This document shows, piece after piece, positions 14,690 through 24,093 of a stretch of 39,213 nucleotides of DNA (its first letter is position 1; each line of letters opens with the position of its first letter). The position numbers and the translations under genes are program-made. The DNA comes from Candidatus Kapaibacterium sp. (GTDB lineage Bacteria > Bacteroidota > Ignavibacteria > Kapaibacteriales > UBA4661): positions 1 to 39,213 of the forward strand of contig RDXM01000109.1 in assembly GCA_004292595.1 (NCBI GenBank), written 5' to 3'. The notes under the pieces are model-generated. The model was not told where the DNA came from, did no database searches, and was given only the letters and a program-made list of their open reading frames with translations.

Positions 14690-16834
14690 CTACAATTCCA
14701 ACATCACCCCAACAAACCACACCCTTCCAGCCAAGACGGGAATAAATTGCGGTTGCGTGAAATCACCAAGATTTTCGACACCTGCCGTAAGCGTAATGCG
14801 CTCAAACACGCGCTGCGAAGCCGTAATGTTCCACACCATGTAGGCAGGAACGTACTCGCTGTCATCATCCAAAATACGATTCCCATTCGCGTCGCCCCAG
14901 CCGTATCGGTCGCGCCAAATCCCACGCACATTGGCGGAAAAGCCGATTTCGCGCTGCTCGTAGAAGAGTTTCACATTGCCCGAATGTCGGGAGCGATTGA
15001 ACAAACCGCCATATTCCACCGTTTGGACAGCCCTATCGAAGCCGCTCGCGCCGCGTTTGAAGATTTTGTTTGCGTTGATGTTTGCTATCACGTCGTTGTC
15101 GCCCGATTCGAGATACTGATAGCCCGCGCTGAAGGTGAGTCGCTGTGCGGCATCGTCAAAAATTTGCACCGTAATATCGCTCTCCAAACCTTGCGTAAAA
15201 ACACTGGCAAGGTTGAAATACGTGAACACATTTTGCCCGTTCGATTTTGCCGCAATCGGTGAGGCTTCAATCAGGTTCGTCAAATTATTCCGAAACGCTG
15301 AAAGGCTCACCGTTACTTGCTCCAACGGGCGTACCGTTGCGCCGAAATTAAACGCCCACGAACTTTCGGGTTTAATCAAGCCCAGCGACGAAGGCTCCTG
15401 AAAGACGCGCACAATCTCGCCTCGTGCTTGCAACCGCTCCATTGCTTGCTTCACGCCTACCGCACCAAAAACACTGTATCCGGCAACGGGATTGGTGAAA
15501 TCAAGATACAACTGCTGGAACGTCGGAGCCTTGAAGCCGCTTCCCACCGAAGCGCGAAGCGTGAGAAAATCAAACGGACGGAAATTCACCGCAAGTTTTG
15601 GGCTGAGTTGCGAGCCAAAAGCGGAGTTGGCATCGTACCGCGCCGATGCGTTCACGGTCAGGTTTTCAAGCGGCAGCCACTCATCTTGCACAAACGCATA
15701 GAACACATTTTGCGAACGCGCCACGCCCGCCTGTTCCGATGCAATGCGGTCTGCAAGCACCGTTTCGTACATTCCGCCCACGCCCAGCGTGAGAAGATTA
15801 TTGGGCGCAAGCGTCGCATCGGCTTGGATTTCCGCTTTGCTCAGGCTTTGGTCGAAAGAAGATTTATCGTAAGGCGCACCGTTGTCGGCGTAGGTGAAAT
15901 CGCTCGTGGTGCGGTAGCGCGTGGTGTAAAGCCGCGCAGTGATCTTGGTTTGCACGGTGCCGATGGTGAGGCGATTGTCGTATTGCGCTGCCACATTCCA
16001 ATCGGTGAGCGTCGAGCGGTCATTGACAAAACGTTTATTCGTGCCTGTTCCGACGATAAATTTTCCATCTTGTGTCTGCGTATTGATGCGCCCTGTGAGG
16101 CGAAGCGAGGACGTTTCTGAAATATCCCAAAAGAGCTTCGGTGCAAGCGTGTAGTCCACATACGGCGGAATTGTCGGCAGTCCGCTTGCGGGGTTCAGGG
16201 CGTAACCGTCCGTGCTGTTGCGGTTCGCAAAGAGCGAAAGCCCGACATTACCGATTTTTCCTTCCACATCGGCATTCACATCCAGGGCATTAAAGCGGGA
16301 GTACCGTGCGCGAAACGTCGCGCCAAATGGTCGTTGCGGAGTTTTTGAAATAAGATTCACCACACCCCCAAGTGCCTCCGAACCGTACAGCGACGAAGCC
16401 TGACCTTTGACAACTTCGACTCTCGCAAGATTTCCAATCGCAAACCGCGAAAGCTCCATCGTTCCCGCCACCCGCCCGATAAGCGGCTCGCCATCCACGA
16501 GAATCAGTGTATAAGCGGGGTCTAGCCCTTGCACCTGAATACCTTGCCCATGGTCAAGCACAATTCCCAAGCCCGTCTGCTCGGCAAGAACATCCGAAAG
16601 CCGCACCGATGCTTGCGCCCGCATCTGCTCTGCGCTGATGAGCATGGTCGGAATGGGCGAGGATTCAGCATCACGCTCGGTGCGGGTGGCGGTGATGACC
16701 ACGTTTTTCGTGCGGGTGATTTTGGTGCTAGCTGTTGTTGTTGTTTGTGTTGTTGGTTGAGTTATTGTTTGAGCAGTAATACTATTGGCGTTCAGGTGTA
16801 ATGCCGCGCAGAGAAAGAGACAGAGTGTTTTCAT
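14690..16834 (-). CDS. TonB-dependent outer-membrane receptor (BtuB/HmuR-like group)
   Basis: The 714-residue protein begins with a signal peptide (MKTLCLFLCAALHLNANS). The plug domain (VVITATRTERDAES is the TonB-box-like start, then MRAQASVRLSDVLAEQTGLG, RVEVVKGQASSLYGSEALGG) is followed by a 22-strand-type barrel ending in VGVMLEL. The start at 16834 is chosen because the frame upstream lacks a signal peptide and would overlap the PepSY gene by 103 bases. It carries FKAPTFQQLYLDFTN, the region corresponding to the FRAP/YRAP-containing loop of heme receptors, but ligand cannot be assigned. It is in one run with the PepSY protein and the siderophore-type receptor upstream, so it should import iron chelates, heme or cobalamin across the outer membrane using TonB. 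Confidence 0.85.
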   Translation of the reverse strand: MKTLCLFLCAALHLNANSITAQTITQPTTQTTTTASTKITRTKNVVITATRTERDAESSPIPTMLISAEQMRAQASVRLSDVLAEQTGLGIVLDHGQGIQVQGLDPAYTLILVDGEPLIGRVAGTMELSRFAIGNLARVEVVKGQASSLYGSEALGGVVNLISKTPQRPFGATFRARYSRFNALDVNADVEGKIGNVGLSLFANRNSTDGYALNPASGLPTIPPYVDYTLAPKLFWDISETSSLRLTGRINTQTQDGKFIVGTGTNKRFVNDRSTLTDWNVAAQYDNRLTIGTVQTKITARLYTTRYRTTSDFTYADNGAPYDKSSFDQSLSKAEIQADATLAPNNLLTLGVGGMYETVLADRIASEQAGVARSQNVFYAFVQDEWLPLENLTVNASARYDANSAFGSQLSPKLAVNFRPFDFLTLRASVGSGFKAPTFQQLYLDFTNPVAGYSVFGAVGVKQAMERLQARGEIVRVFQEPSSLGLIKPESSWAFNFGATVRPLEQVTVSLSAFRNNLTNLIEASPIAAKSNGQNVFTYFNLASVFTQGLESDITVQIFDDAAQRLTFSAGYQYLESGDNDVIANINANKIFKRGASGFDRAVQTVEYGGLFNRSRHSGNVKLFYEQREIGFSANVRGIWRDRYGWGDANGNRILDDDSEYVPAYMVWNITASQRVFERITLTAGVENLGDFTQPQFIPVLAGRVWFVGVMLEL

Positions 16835-16941
16835 ATTGGGGGTGAAATTTGAAATCAAAAAATTGTGTTCGTAAACATTGCGGAAAATGGTCGCGGAGAG
16901 CTGTGATACGAAGCTCGATACCGACTTCGGGAGGAATACAT

Positions 16942-18132
16942 TCATCGCAGCGCAGTTCGTTTTTTCCACCACAGTAAAAAGCCAGTAACGGGCAAACTTG
17001 CCGTAAACAGTGCCGCCAGAAGCCACAAGGTTTTTCCAGCCCAACCAAACATTTTTCCCGTGTGGAGGTCGTAGTTGCTAACGCGCACGTTGTCGGGTGT
17101 GGTGTAGTTCTCGTGCAAGTCAGATTTCATAAGCCTTGCAGAGTATTGGTCGAAATAAAAAACACTTTGTTTTCGCAGAAAACGGTACGGATAGCGCACC
17201 ACAAGCCGCAAGGCATCGGTCTTTTTTTTCGGGAGTTGTAGGCTCACAAAATATGGCTCGCCGAAGCGCGTTATTTCTTGCATTGCGCGGTCGGGCACAC
17301 TCAAAACAGCCACAGAATCTTGGTTTTCTTTGGGTTTGAACGATTTGGGCTTTTCGAGATAGGTTTGCTTTTTCCCAAAGAACGCATAAATACCTTCTTC
17401 TACGGCATCGAACATCCAAAAAATTGCCGTCCACGCAACAATCAGCATCACGCCAAACGCATAAAAACCTGCCACGCGGTGCAAATCGTAATTGCGCTTT
17501 ATTCCTGCATTGGAGGCACTTGCGTTCCATCGTACCCGAAAAGAATTTCTCATGGCGTTTTTCAGAAGCCTCATGTTCATCGGCATCCAGAGGATAATGC
17601 CAGAAATGAGCATGACAAAAAATATGAGCGTATTCCATTTAATAATTTCTTCGCCCACGTCGTACCATGCGTCGCCGAAACGCCCCAAAAGCAAGCTGGT
17701 GTGCAGTTCCAACGCAATAGAAAGCGCGTCGGTCGTCATATTGCGAACGCCAAGTATTTGTCCCGTTTGTGGGTGAACCGAATAGATATTGTCGCTTTCG
17801 GTCATCACCAAAAACGTTGGGATTTCCGCGTTTGTGGAATCTGGCTGAACGGGCGATGCCGCATAGCGAAAGCGAATTTGCTCAATCACTTCGTGTGAGG
17901 CATCGCGCTGCATTGTGGCACAAACCACCGAAGGTTTCACCAATGCTGCGGTATGTGTTGCGGTATGTGTTGCGGTGCTGGGATTTCGTGCCACAAACAA
18001 ATGCTTGTGTTGGAGCCAGTTGCGGAGGTCTTCCTCGAAGGCTTGCACCGCGCCCGTTGTGGCAACAATGAAAACGAGAAGCCCGCTTGCAAGACCTATC
18101 CAGAGATGAAGGGTGTAAATAATTTTTCTCAC
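16942..18132 (-). CDS. PepSY-associated transmembrane protein (PiuB-like)
   Basis: The 396-residue protein has four transmembrane helices. It begins with the usual LHLWIGLASGLLVFIVATTG motif, then LIFFVMLISGIILWMP, the helix containing DLHRVAGFYAFGVMLI, and DLHTGKMFGWAGKTLWLL at the end. PepSY-TM proteins of this sort sit in the inner membrane and are commonly encoded beside siderophore receptors, where some act in iron release or reduction. The start chosen is GTG at 18132. It has the sequence AGGAAAG five bases upstream and lies 10 bases past the stop of the upstream receptor. A longer ATG frame would run far into that receptor gene. A 12-bp duplication at 17948-17971 encodes ATHT repeats in the periplasmic loop. 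Confidence 0.85.
   Translation of the reverse strand: MRKIIYTLHLWIGLASGLLVFIVATTGAVQAFEEDLRNWLQHKHLFVARNPSTATHTATHTAALVKPSVVCATMQRDASHEVIEQIRFRYAASPVQPDSTNAEIPTFLVMTESDNIYSVHPQTGQILGVRNMTTDALSIALELHTSLLLGRFGDAWYDVGEEIIKWNTLIFFVMLISGIILWMPMNMRLLKNAMRNSFRVRWNASASNAGIKRNYDLHRVAGFYAFGVMLIVAWTAIFWMFDAVEEGIYAFFGKKQTYLEKPKSFKPKENQDSVAVLSVPDRAMQEITRFGEPYFVSLQLPKKKTDALRLVVRYPYRFLRKQSVFYFDQYSARLMKSDLHENYTTPDNVRVSNYDLHTGKMFGWAGKTLWLLAALFTASLPVTGFLLWWKKRTALR
17948..17971 (-). repeat. In-frame 12-bp tandem duplication in the PepSY gene
   Basis: GCGGTATGTGTT is present twice (17948-17959, 17960-17971), followed by a partial third unit GCGGTG. It encodes repeated Ala-Thr-His-Thr in the periplasmic loop. 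Confidence 0.85.
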
Positions 18133-18142
18133 AACCGCTTTC

Positions 18143-20698
18143 CTAAAATGTATAAGCCACCGTAGCCAAGAAATGGCGCGGGTTGCCAGGGAAAATTGCG
18201 ACAAGAGAATATCCACCCAGCCAGTGTTTTGTGTCCAAAATGTTATAGAAATTCGCCGAAACCTGAAATTTCCCGACCGTGTAGTAAAGTGCAGCATCCA
18301 CCAACGTGTACGCGGGAATTTTGAATGTGAAATCGCTCACAAATCGCTCTCCGACGTGGTTTGCTCCTACGCCTACGCCGACACCTTGCAGCGCACCGCC
18401 AACAAAAAGATCGTCAAACGTGTATTTAGCCCAAAAACCGCCCTGATGCAACGGTGCATTTTCTTTTGTGCGCCCGATAATTGCTTGATTGGTGCTTTGT
18501 GTGATAATTGCATCGTTGAAGGCATAATTTGCGGTGATGCTCAGGTTTGGCAGAATTTTTCCCATTGCGTCAATCTCAAACCCCCGCGCACGCTCTTCGC
18601 CTCGCTGCACAAGGCGTTGCGGGTTTGCGGGGTCGAGTGCATTCACCAGCACGTTTTGCAAAATGATTTGGTACGCAGCAAAATTCACAGCAAGCCGTTT
18701 TTCAAAAAATTCACCTTTCACACCTGCTTCAATCATCCAGCTTCGTTGCGGGTCGAAGGGGCCTCCTGCGAGCGGATTTCTGAGTACGCCGGGCGTTTGC
18801 GGCTGAAAACCCTGCGAGTAGGACGCATAAACATTGATGTCTTCTGAAAGGCTATACACCGCACCAAATCTGGGCAAAAGCGACGTTTGCTGAATCGTGC
18901 TGTCGGTTGGCGTGAGGTAGTTCGAGCGGTCGAAATACCAATCTTGACGCACAGCAACGAGCAGTTTGAGTTTATCCAATGTGATTTGGTCTTGGAAGTA
19001 GATACCATGCGCCGTGTAGAGCGTCGGCGAAACAGCATTGGTGCCAGCAGCAAAGAAATAGCGATTTACGTCGCCAAACGTGTAAGGGTTGGTTGCCGTA
19101 AGGTCAAAACTGGGTACATTTGGCACAGGACGACCTTGTGCATCAAGCAAATATCGGCTTCGCTGGGCGGGATTGAACGTTGGGATCGTGCCATTATTCG
19201 CTGCATTCCGAAAGCCCGCCGCCTCGAACAGTGCGCCGCCCAAAGGAAGTTCTTGCTGCAAATAATCGTAGCCAACGACAATCTTGTGTTCAAGCGGTCC
19301 CGTCGTGGCATTGACGGTAAAAAATGTGCTGAGGTTGTCATTGACAAACGTGCGTTTGCGCTGGAAAACCCGCATCAGGACAAGGTTTGGAATTGGTCTG
19401 CCTAAACTGTCTGGTGCAAAAGCGTTTGCGTTGCGGTGTTCGAGTAGATCTTCGTTGTAGAGCGATTTGATATACGACACATTCACCGCAACATCCGATG
19501 AAAACTTGTGTGTGAGCGATGCCGTAATAAAAAGGTTATCTTCGTTCAAATAATCATTCGGACGCGAAAGCGAGAGTTGTTGCGAGGTTGCGTCCAAATT
19601 CACATTCTGCGGTGTGCCAAACGTGGGTTGCCCTCTGTCCAAGCGTGATTCAGAGCGGTTATAGAACAAGTCAAAATTGACGCTGGTGTTTTCGTTGGGA
19701 ACGAATGAGACCGAAGGTGCAACAGAGTAATTTCGCTGAAATTGCAGATTGCGGAAGTTTCCAGCATTTTCATAGCCAAGATTTAAGCGGTACAGCAGCA
19801 TTTTGTCTTCGGTAACAGGTCCCGTGAAATCAGCCGCAGCGCGATAGGTGTTGAAACTTCCCGTAGAAAAGCTAATGGATTGGCGCGTTTCGTCGAGTGG
19901 TTTTTTGGTAACGCGGTTGATAGTGCCGCCTGGACCAAGATTGCCAAACAGCGCGGAAGCAGGACCTTTCAGCACTTCGACACGCTCCAAATTGATAAGC
20001 AGTGGCTGTTTCCAAAAGCCCATACCGCCATCGGTATCGGCAAAACGCAAGCCATTGACGAGTTCAATGCGAGAGCGGAAGCCACGCATGGTCAGGTCGT
20101 TATACACGGAAAACTGATTGATGCCGCTCATGTTTCGCACCACATCGCCCAAGCGATATGCTTGACGGTCAGCGATGAGTTCTTTGGTAACGTAGGAAAC
20201 AGACTGCGGCACGTCTTTAAGCAAGGTGGCGGTTTTTGTGCCGACAAAGGAGGTGCTGTTGCGATACGAGGTTTCACGCCGTCCTGTGATTTCCACGTTT
20301 TGCAATTCAAAACTTGCTTGGGTGAACGTAAAATCAACATTCACCGTAGAACCCGCATCCAGAATCACCTCGCGGGATTGCGACTTGTAGCCAAGCCCCG
20401 ATGCTGTCATGGTGTACGTCCCTGCTGGCACGTCTGCAAACCTGAATTTTCCTTGCTTGTCGGCAATCGCACCAAAGCCAGTCTTTTTAAGTGTGAGTTT
20501 AATTCCGCCAAGAGGACTGTTTTCATCACGCACCGAGCCTGTAATAAAGCCACCTTGCGCGAAAAGCGTCATGGGAATACAGATAATGCAGATAAGAGCG
20601 AACAATCCTACGAATTGAATGAGAGTGTTCGTATATCGGGAAAACAAAGCGAAAAATGTATTTGAATGGAGCATAGTTTGTGGTGTGATTTGAGGCAT
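18143..20698 (-). CDS. TonB-dependent siderophore receptor with carboxypeptidase-like domain
   Basis: This 851-residue protein has an N-terminal signal (LIQFVGLFALICIICIPMTL). A carboxypeptidase-like regulatory domain follows (about 50-130: GFITGSVRDENSPLGGIKLT), then a siderophore-receptor plug (KTATLLKDVPQSVSYVTKEL, then NLERVEVLKGPASALFGNLG, PGGTINRVTKKP) and a barrel ending in ATVAYTF. The PQSVSVVT and GPASALFG motifs are the marks of the TIGR01783 siderophore receptors (FhuA, FhuE, FpvA group). The following PepSY gene starts 10 bases downstream and is probably cotranscribed. The exact siderophore is not readable from the sequence; a ferric hydroxamate or similar is likely. Confidence 0.9.
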   Translation of the reverse strand: MPQITPQTMLHSNTFFALFSRYTNTLIQFVGLFALICIICIPMTLFAQGGFITGSVRDENSPLGGIKLTLKKTGFGAIADKQGKFRFADVPAGTYTMTASGLGYKSQSREVILDAGSTVNVDFTFTQASFELQNVEITGRRETSYRNSTSFVGTKTATLLKDVPQSVSYVTKELIADRQAYRLGDVVRNMSGINQFSVYNDLTMRGFRSRIELVNGLRFADTDGGMGFWKQPLLINLERVEVLKGPASALFGNLGPGGTINRVTKKPLDETRQSISFSTGSFNTYRAAADFTGPVTEDKMLLYRLNLGYENAGNFRNLQFQRNYSVAPSVSFVPNENTSVNFDLFYNRSESRLDRGQPTFGTPQNVNLDATSQQLSLSRPNDYLNEDNLFITASLTHKFSSDVAVNVSYIKSLYNEDLLEHRNANAFAPDSLGRPIPNLVLMRVFQRKRTFVNDNLSTFFTVNATTGPLEHKIVVGYDYLQQELPLGGALFEAAGFRNAANNGTIPTFNPAQRSRYLLDAQGRPVPNVPSFDLTATNPYTFGDVNRYFFAAGTNAVSPTLYTAHGIYFQDQITLDKLKLLVAVRQDWYFDRSNYLTPTDSTIQQTSLLPRFGAVYSLSEDINVYASYSQGFQPQTPGVLRNPLAGGPFDPQRSWMIEAGVKGEFFEKRLAVNFAAYQIILQNVLVNALDPANPQRLVQRGEERARGFEIDAMGKILPNLSITANYAFNDAIITQSTNQAIIGRTKENAPLHQGGFWAKYTFDDLFVGGALQGVGVGVGANHVGERFVSDFTFKIPAYTLVDAALYYTVGKFQVSANFYNILDTKHWLGGYSLVAIFPGNPRHFLATVAYTF

Positions 20699-20722
20699 TA
20701 GTGGAAGGTGAAATAAAGATTT

Positions 20723-21997
20723 TCAAAGCGTAACGCTTAGGTTTATCGGCTTATCATCGCGCAGAACCCGAACCGGGACTGTCTCGCCAGCCTTGAGCTT
20801 GCCCAAAACCTGCATATACGCTTGAATATCCGTGATTTCTGTTGTGCCGATGGTGATGATAATATCGCCGTCTTGTATCCCTGCTTTTGCCGCCGGACGA
20901 CCCGCCGTAACAGCATCAATTTTCAACCCTTTACCCGCATAGCTGTACGCGGGCATAACGCCGAGCGAAACCTTGTAGCTGTGTCCGGTTTGTTGTTTTA
21001 CGCGGGTTTGCTGAAAAGCAAGTTTGGGTGAGGCTTGCAGGGAATCCAGTATCTGCGCGATGTAGCGTAAGACTTTTGCTTCGCCCTGAATGTTGATGCG
21101 CTCAATATCGTCCGAAGGCTTGTGATAATCGGTGTGAACGCCCGTAAAGAAAAACAACACGGGAATTTTTTTGAGGTAGAATGACGTGTGGTCGGACGGT
21201 CCAACACCCGATGAATCCAGTGCCAGTGCGAACTCGTTGGCAAAAGAACGTGCGGCAATATTTTTTACGAGTGGCTCAAACATGGGATTTGTTCCCGTTC
21301 CGCCAACGACAAGTTCTTTTTTTGTTTCGTTGAAACGCCCAATCATATCCAAATTCACCATGCAATGGATGGTTTCAAGCGGGAGCGTGGGGTTTTCGCC
21401 AAAGTGTTTCGAGCCGAGCAGCCCCAGTTCTTCGCCTGAAAAGCCCATGAACACGACGTTGTACGGCTCTTTCACGCCGTTTGTCGCATACAACCGAGCA
21501 AGTTCGAGCATTCCCGCCACTCCCGAAGCATTATCGTCTGCGCCATTGTGAATTTTTCCCTTCGGCTCGGTATCCAGCGAAGAGCCGTCATAGCCAAGCC
21601 CCAAATGGTCAAAATGCGCTCCGATGACGATTGTATGCGGCTTTCCGTTGTCCAAAAAACCAAGCACATTCATCGCCATGCGGTTGCTGTCGGGCAGAAC
21701 ATCATTTTTTTTGATGAGCGGAAACATTTGGAAATATGAGCCTTTGTCGCCTTTTGCCTGCAAACCGAGACGACGAAAATAGTCCGCCAAATACTCTGCC
21801 GCTCGTTTTTCATCGGGCGTGCTGGTTCCGCGTCCGCGCAGAGAATCGCTTGCCAGAAATGCGATGTGCTTCCGAAGCAAGGTGGTATCTATTGTTTGAG
21901 CCTTCGCAGTAGTGATTTCTCCAAGCAAAACACTCAGGAAAAGCAGAAAAAATCTAGTGAAAGGCTGTTGTAGGAAATTGTACAAAATTTTGTGCAT
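20723..21997 (-). CDS. M28 family zinc aminopeptidase with C-terminal PDZ domain
   Basis: The protein is about 424 residues from the ATG at 21997, which gives a clean signal peptide (FFLLFLSVLLGEITTAKAQ). An ATG at 22042 would add 15 residues that contain HNIT repeats. The M28 catalytic landmarks are all present: GAHFDHLG, NGADDNASG, FSGEELGLLGS, VNLDMIGR and DYHKPSDD. They supply the two-zinc ligands and the general-base Glu. A PDZ domain of about 90 residues (SLGVMPAYSYAGKGLKI, GRPAAKAGIQDGDIIITI) follows. The enzyme should be periplasmic and remove N-terminal residues from peptides. It lies in the same direction as the iron genes but has no evident direct link. Confidence 0.9.
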   Translation of the reverse strand: MHKILYNFLQQPFTRFFLLFLSVLLGEITTAKAQTIDTTLLRKHIAFLASDSLRGRGTSTPDEKRAAEYLADYFRRLGLQAKGDKGSYFQMFPLIKKNDVLPDSNRMAMNVLGFLDNGKPHTIVIGAHFDHLGLGYDGSSLDTEPKGKIHNGADDNASGVAGMLELARLYATNGVKEPYNVVFMGFSGEELGLLGSKHFGENPTLPLETIHCMVNLDMIGRFNETKKELVVGGTGTNPMFEPLVKNIAARSFANEFALALDSSGVGPSDHTSFYLKKIPVLFFFTGVHTDYHKPSDDIERINIQGEAKVLRYIAQILDSLQASPKLAFQQTRVKQQTGHSYKVSLGVMPAYSYAGKGLKIDAVTAGRPAAKAGIQDGDIIITIGTTEITDIQAYMQVLGKLKAGETVPVRVLRDDKPINLSVTL

Positions 21998-21998
21998 G

Positions 21999-22034
21999 GT
22001 GTTGTGTGTGATGTTGTGCGTAATGTTGTGAAGA
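21999..22034 (-). repeat. 12-bp tandem repeat at the M28 peptidase start
   Basis: Three imperfect units of the form RTGTTGTGYGTR follow each other (21999-22010, 22011-22022, 22023-22034). If translation begins at 22042 they encode HNIT/HNTM repeats. If it begins at 21997 they lie in the leader. Confidence 0.65.
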
Positions 22035-22067
22035 GTGAGCATTGATGCGGTTATTCACGATGATTGC

Positions 22068-23165
22068 TTATTCAACCCAATCCGCTAAAAACAAGTTGGT
22101 GTCTCGTGTTCCGCCGTTATTTCGGTTTGAGGAGAAAATAACGTGTTTGCCATCGGGAGAAAACATCGGAAAGGCATTAAAAATACTTTCGTTGGTGATG
22201 CGCTCTAAGCCCGTGCCGTCCGTGTTTATCATATACAGTTGAAAATCGTAGCCGCGCTCGGAATGATGATTGGAGGCGAAAATGACTTTTTTGCCCGACG
22301 GATGGAAAAACGGTGCCCAGTTTGCTTTGCCCAAACTTGTGATTTGGCGCAGGTTTGAGCCGTCCGCGTTGCAAACGTACAATTCCATATTCGTCGGCGC
22401 AACTAAGCCCATACCAAGCAGTTCCTTGTATTCGGTAATTTCTTCGGGCGTTTTGGGACGTGAAGCGCGAAAGACAAGTTGCGAGCCGTCGGGCGAGAAA
22501 AATGCGCCGCCATCGTAGCCCAAGCCGCTTGTAATCTGGCGTTGGTTGCTGCCGTCCATGTTCATCGTCCAGAGTTCCAAATCACCAGAGCGGTCGGAGG
22601 TAAAGACGATTTTATCACCTTTTGGCGAAATTGTTGCCTCTGCGTCGTAGCCCGATTGCGCGGCAAGCGGCTTCAAACCTTTGCCGTTGGTTGTTGCGGT
22701 GTAGATGTCGTACGCGCGATGCACACCCCAGAGATATTTTTTGAGATATTTTGGATTGCTGATTATCGGCATCGGCGTACACACACTGTCGGCGGCGTGT
22801 GTGGAGGCAAAAAGAATGTTTTTGCCGTCGGGCATCACAAAGGCACACGTCGTGCGCCCACGCCCAGTGCTGATGCGGTCGGGACGATAGTTCGTATCGC
22901 GCATTTTGAGCGAGTCGGCGAGATTTAAGTAAAAAATCTGGTCGCACTGCAATCCCCATTTCGCATTGTTCGACTGAAAGGAAATTGCTTTGCCGTCGGC
23001 ACTGAAGTACGCCTCTGCATTGTCGCCGCCGAAGGTGAGTTGGCGAAGATTGCGAAGATGGCGCGATTCAGCTATTGGTGCGCTCTTGGCAGGCTGACTT
23101 TGAGCAGAAACGCCGTACTGAGCCGTTATCAGGAAACACCAGAAAAGAAGGTAAAGAGTTTTCAT
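22068..23165 (-). CDS. TolB-like beta-propeller (PD40 repeat) exported protein
   Basis: The protein is 365 residues from the ATG at 23165, which starts a signal peptide (MKTLYLLFWCFLITAQYGV). Upstream codons lack one and overlap hmuV. At least five PD40 beta-propeller units are visible: FSADGKAISFQSN, MPDGKNILFAST, SPKGDKIVFTSDRSGDLELW, FSPDGSQLVFRASR and FSPDGKHVIFSSNR. This is the TolB C-terminal propeller pattern, but there is no TolB N-terminal domain. It should be periplasmic or surface exposed and mediate protein contacts. It is located directly after the heme ATPase gene; the functional link is not established. Confidence 0.8.
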   Translation of the reverse strand: MKTLYLLFWCFLITAQYGVSAQSQPAKSAPIAESRHLRNLRQLTFGGDNAEAYFSADGKAISFQSNNAKWGLQCDQIFYLNLADSLKMRDTNYRPDRISTGRGRTTCAFVMPDGKNILFASTHAADSVCTPMPIISNPKYLKKYLWGVHRAYDIYTATTNGKGLKPLAAQSGYDAEATISPKGDKIVFTSDRSGDLELWTMNMDGSNQRQITSGLGYDGGAFFSPDGSQLVFRASRPKTPEEITEYKELLGMGLVAPTNMELYVCNADGSNLRQITSLGKANWAPFFHPSGKKVIFASNHHSERGYDFQLYMINTDGTGLERITNESIFNAFPMFSPDGKHVIFSSNRNNGGTRDTNLFLADWVE

Positions 23166-23224
23166 AGAAGGAATGCTGTTGAAAATATTGGTAAAAATAT
23201 GTTGATGGTTGATGAAGCGTATTG

Positions 23225-24061
23225 TTACGAAAGAGTATTGCACACGACGAAGGGACGCGCCAATCCTTGCGCCGTAACAAGCGAAGCCGACACATGAAAC
23301 ACATCGGCGATGGCTGGCTCGGTCAGCACATCCCACGTCGCGCCGTACTCTGCGACTGCGCCACCAGAAAGCATGAGCAATGTGTCGGCATACTGCGCGG
23401 CAAGATTGATGTCGTGCAGCACCGCCACAACGCCGATGCCAAGCGCAGCTACACGTTTTGCGAGTTGCAACAGCAAGTGCTGATGGGCAATATCAAGGCT
23501 GGATGTGGGTTCATCCAAAAGCAAGAATCGCGGTTGCATGGCAGAAGGCTTGTCTTGAAGCGGGTTTGCGGCAAATGTTTCTTCAATTTCGCGCTCATGC
23601 AGAATTTGCGCCAGCACCCGCGCCAAATGAATACGCTGACGCTCACCGCCCGAAAGCGTAGGATAGATACGGTCTTGAAGGTGTTCAGCATCAACAAGCT
23701 GAAGAGCGTACTCGGCGATTGCCTCGTCTGCCGCTTTACTGCTGCGTTTGTGGGGCAAACGTCCGAGCAGTACCACTTCAAACACTGTATAGGCAGCCGC
23801 AAGCCCTGATTCTTGAGGCATGAGGGCGCGAACGCGGGCGCGTTCTTCTGCCGACCAGAGTTTGAGCGGTGTTCCGTTCATGCGAACCTCACCGTGTGTT
23901 GGCTTTAGTTCGCCGATGAGCAGTTTCATCAGCGTAGATTTTCCCGCGCCGTTCGGACCAATCACCGCCAGAACCTCACCGCTTTTGACCGCAAGAGAAA
24001 CCGAGCGTATGAGCCGTGTGCCATTTGGTGCGGTGTAGGAGATGTTTTGGGCTTCGAGCAT
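23225..24061 (-). CDS. hmuV: Heme ABC importer ATP-binding protein HmuV
   Basis: This 278-residue ABC ATPase has Walker A GPNGAGKS (35-42), a Q-loop near MPQES, signature LSGGERQR, Walker B RFLLLDEPTSSLD and a switch His in VLHDINLAA. Features favour HmuV over FecE: the short insertion between signature and Walker B (AQILHEREIEETF) and the neighbouring heme genes. It would power the HmuU permease. The partner genes hmuU-hmuT-hmuS are 8.4 kb upstream, separated by an exporter and toxin-antitoxin block. It has 23 bases to the next upstream gene (24085), including part of a heptamer array. Confidence 0.9.
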   Translation of the reverse strand: MLEAQNISYTAPNGTRLIRSVSLAVKSGEVLAVIGPNGAGKSTLMKLLIGELKPTHGEVRMNGTPLKLWSAEERARVRALMPQESGLAAAYTVFEVVLLGRLPHKRSSKAADEAIAEYALQLVDAEHLQDRIYPTLSGGERQRIHLARVLAQILHEREIEETFAANPLQDKPSAMQPRFLLLDEPTSSLDIAHQHLLLQLAKRVAALGIGVVAVLHDINLAAQYADTLLMLSGGAVAEYGATWDVLTEPAIADVFHVSASLVTAQGLARPFVVCNTLS

Positions 24062-24072
24062 GACTAATTATT

Positions 24073-24093
24073 GATTTCTGGTTTTTAGTTGGC
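24073..24093 (+). repeat. Heptamer array 1 (3 units), outer left end of the module
   Basis: Read on plus: GATTTCT, GGTTTTT, AGTTGGC. It runs from the intergenic gap after hmuV into the last codons of the exporter gene (stop at 24085-24087). It shares unit type and phase with the other arrays. Confidence 0.65.

Noticed and set aside
16835-17044. Longer N-terminus for the TonB receptor
   Set aside because: It lacks a signal peptide and would overlap the PepSY gene; the signal peptide begins at 16834.
18133-18297. ATG start of the PepSY gene at 18297
   Set aside because: It would overlap the receptor gene by 155 bases. The GTG at 18132 has a good AGGAAAG ribosome-binding sequence.
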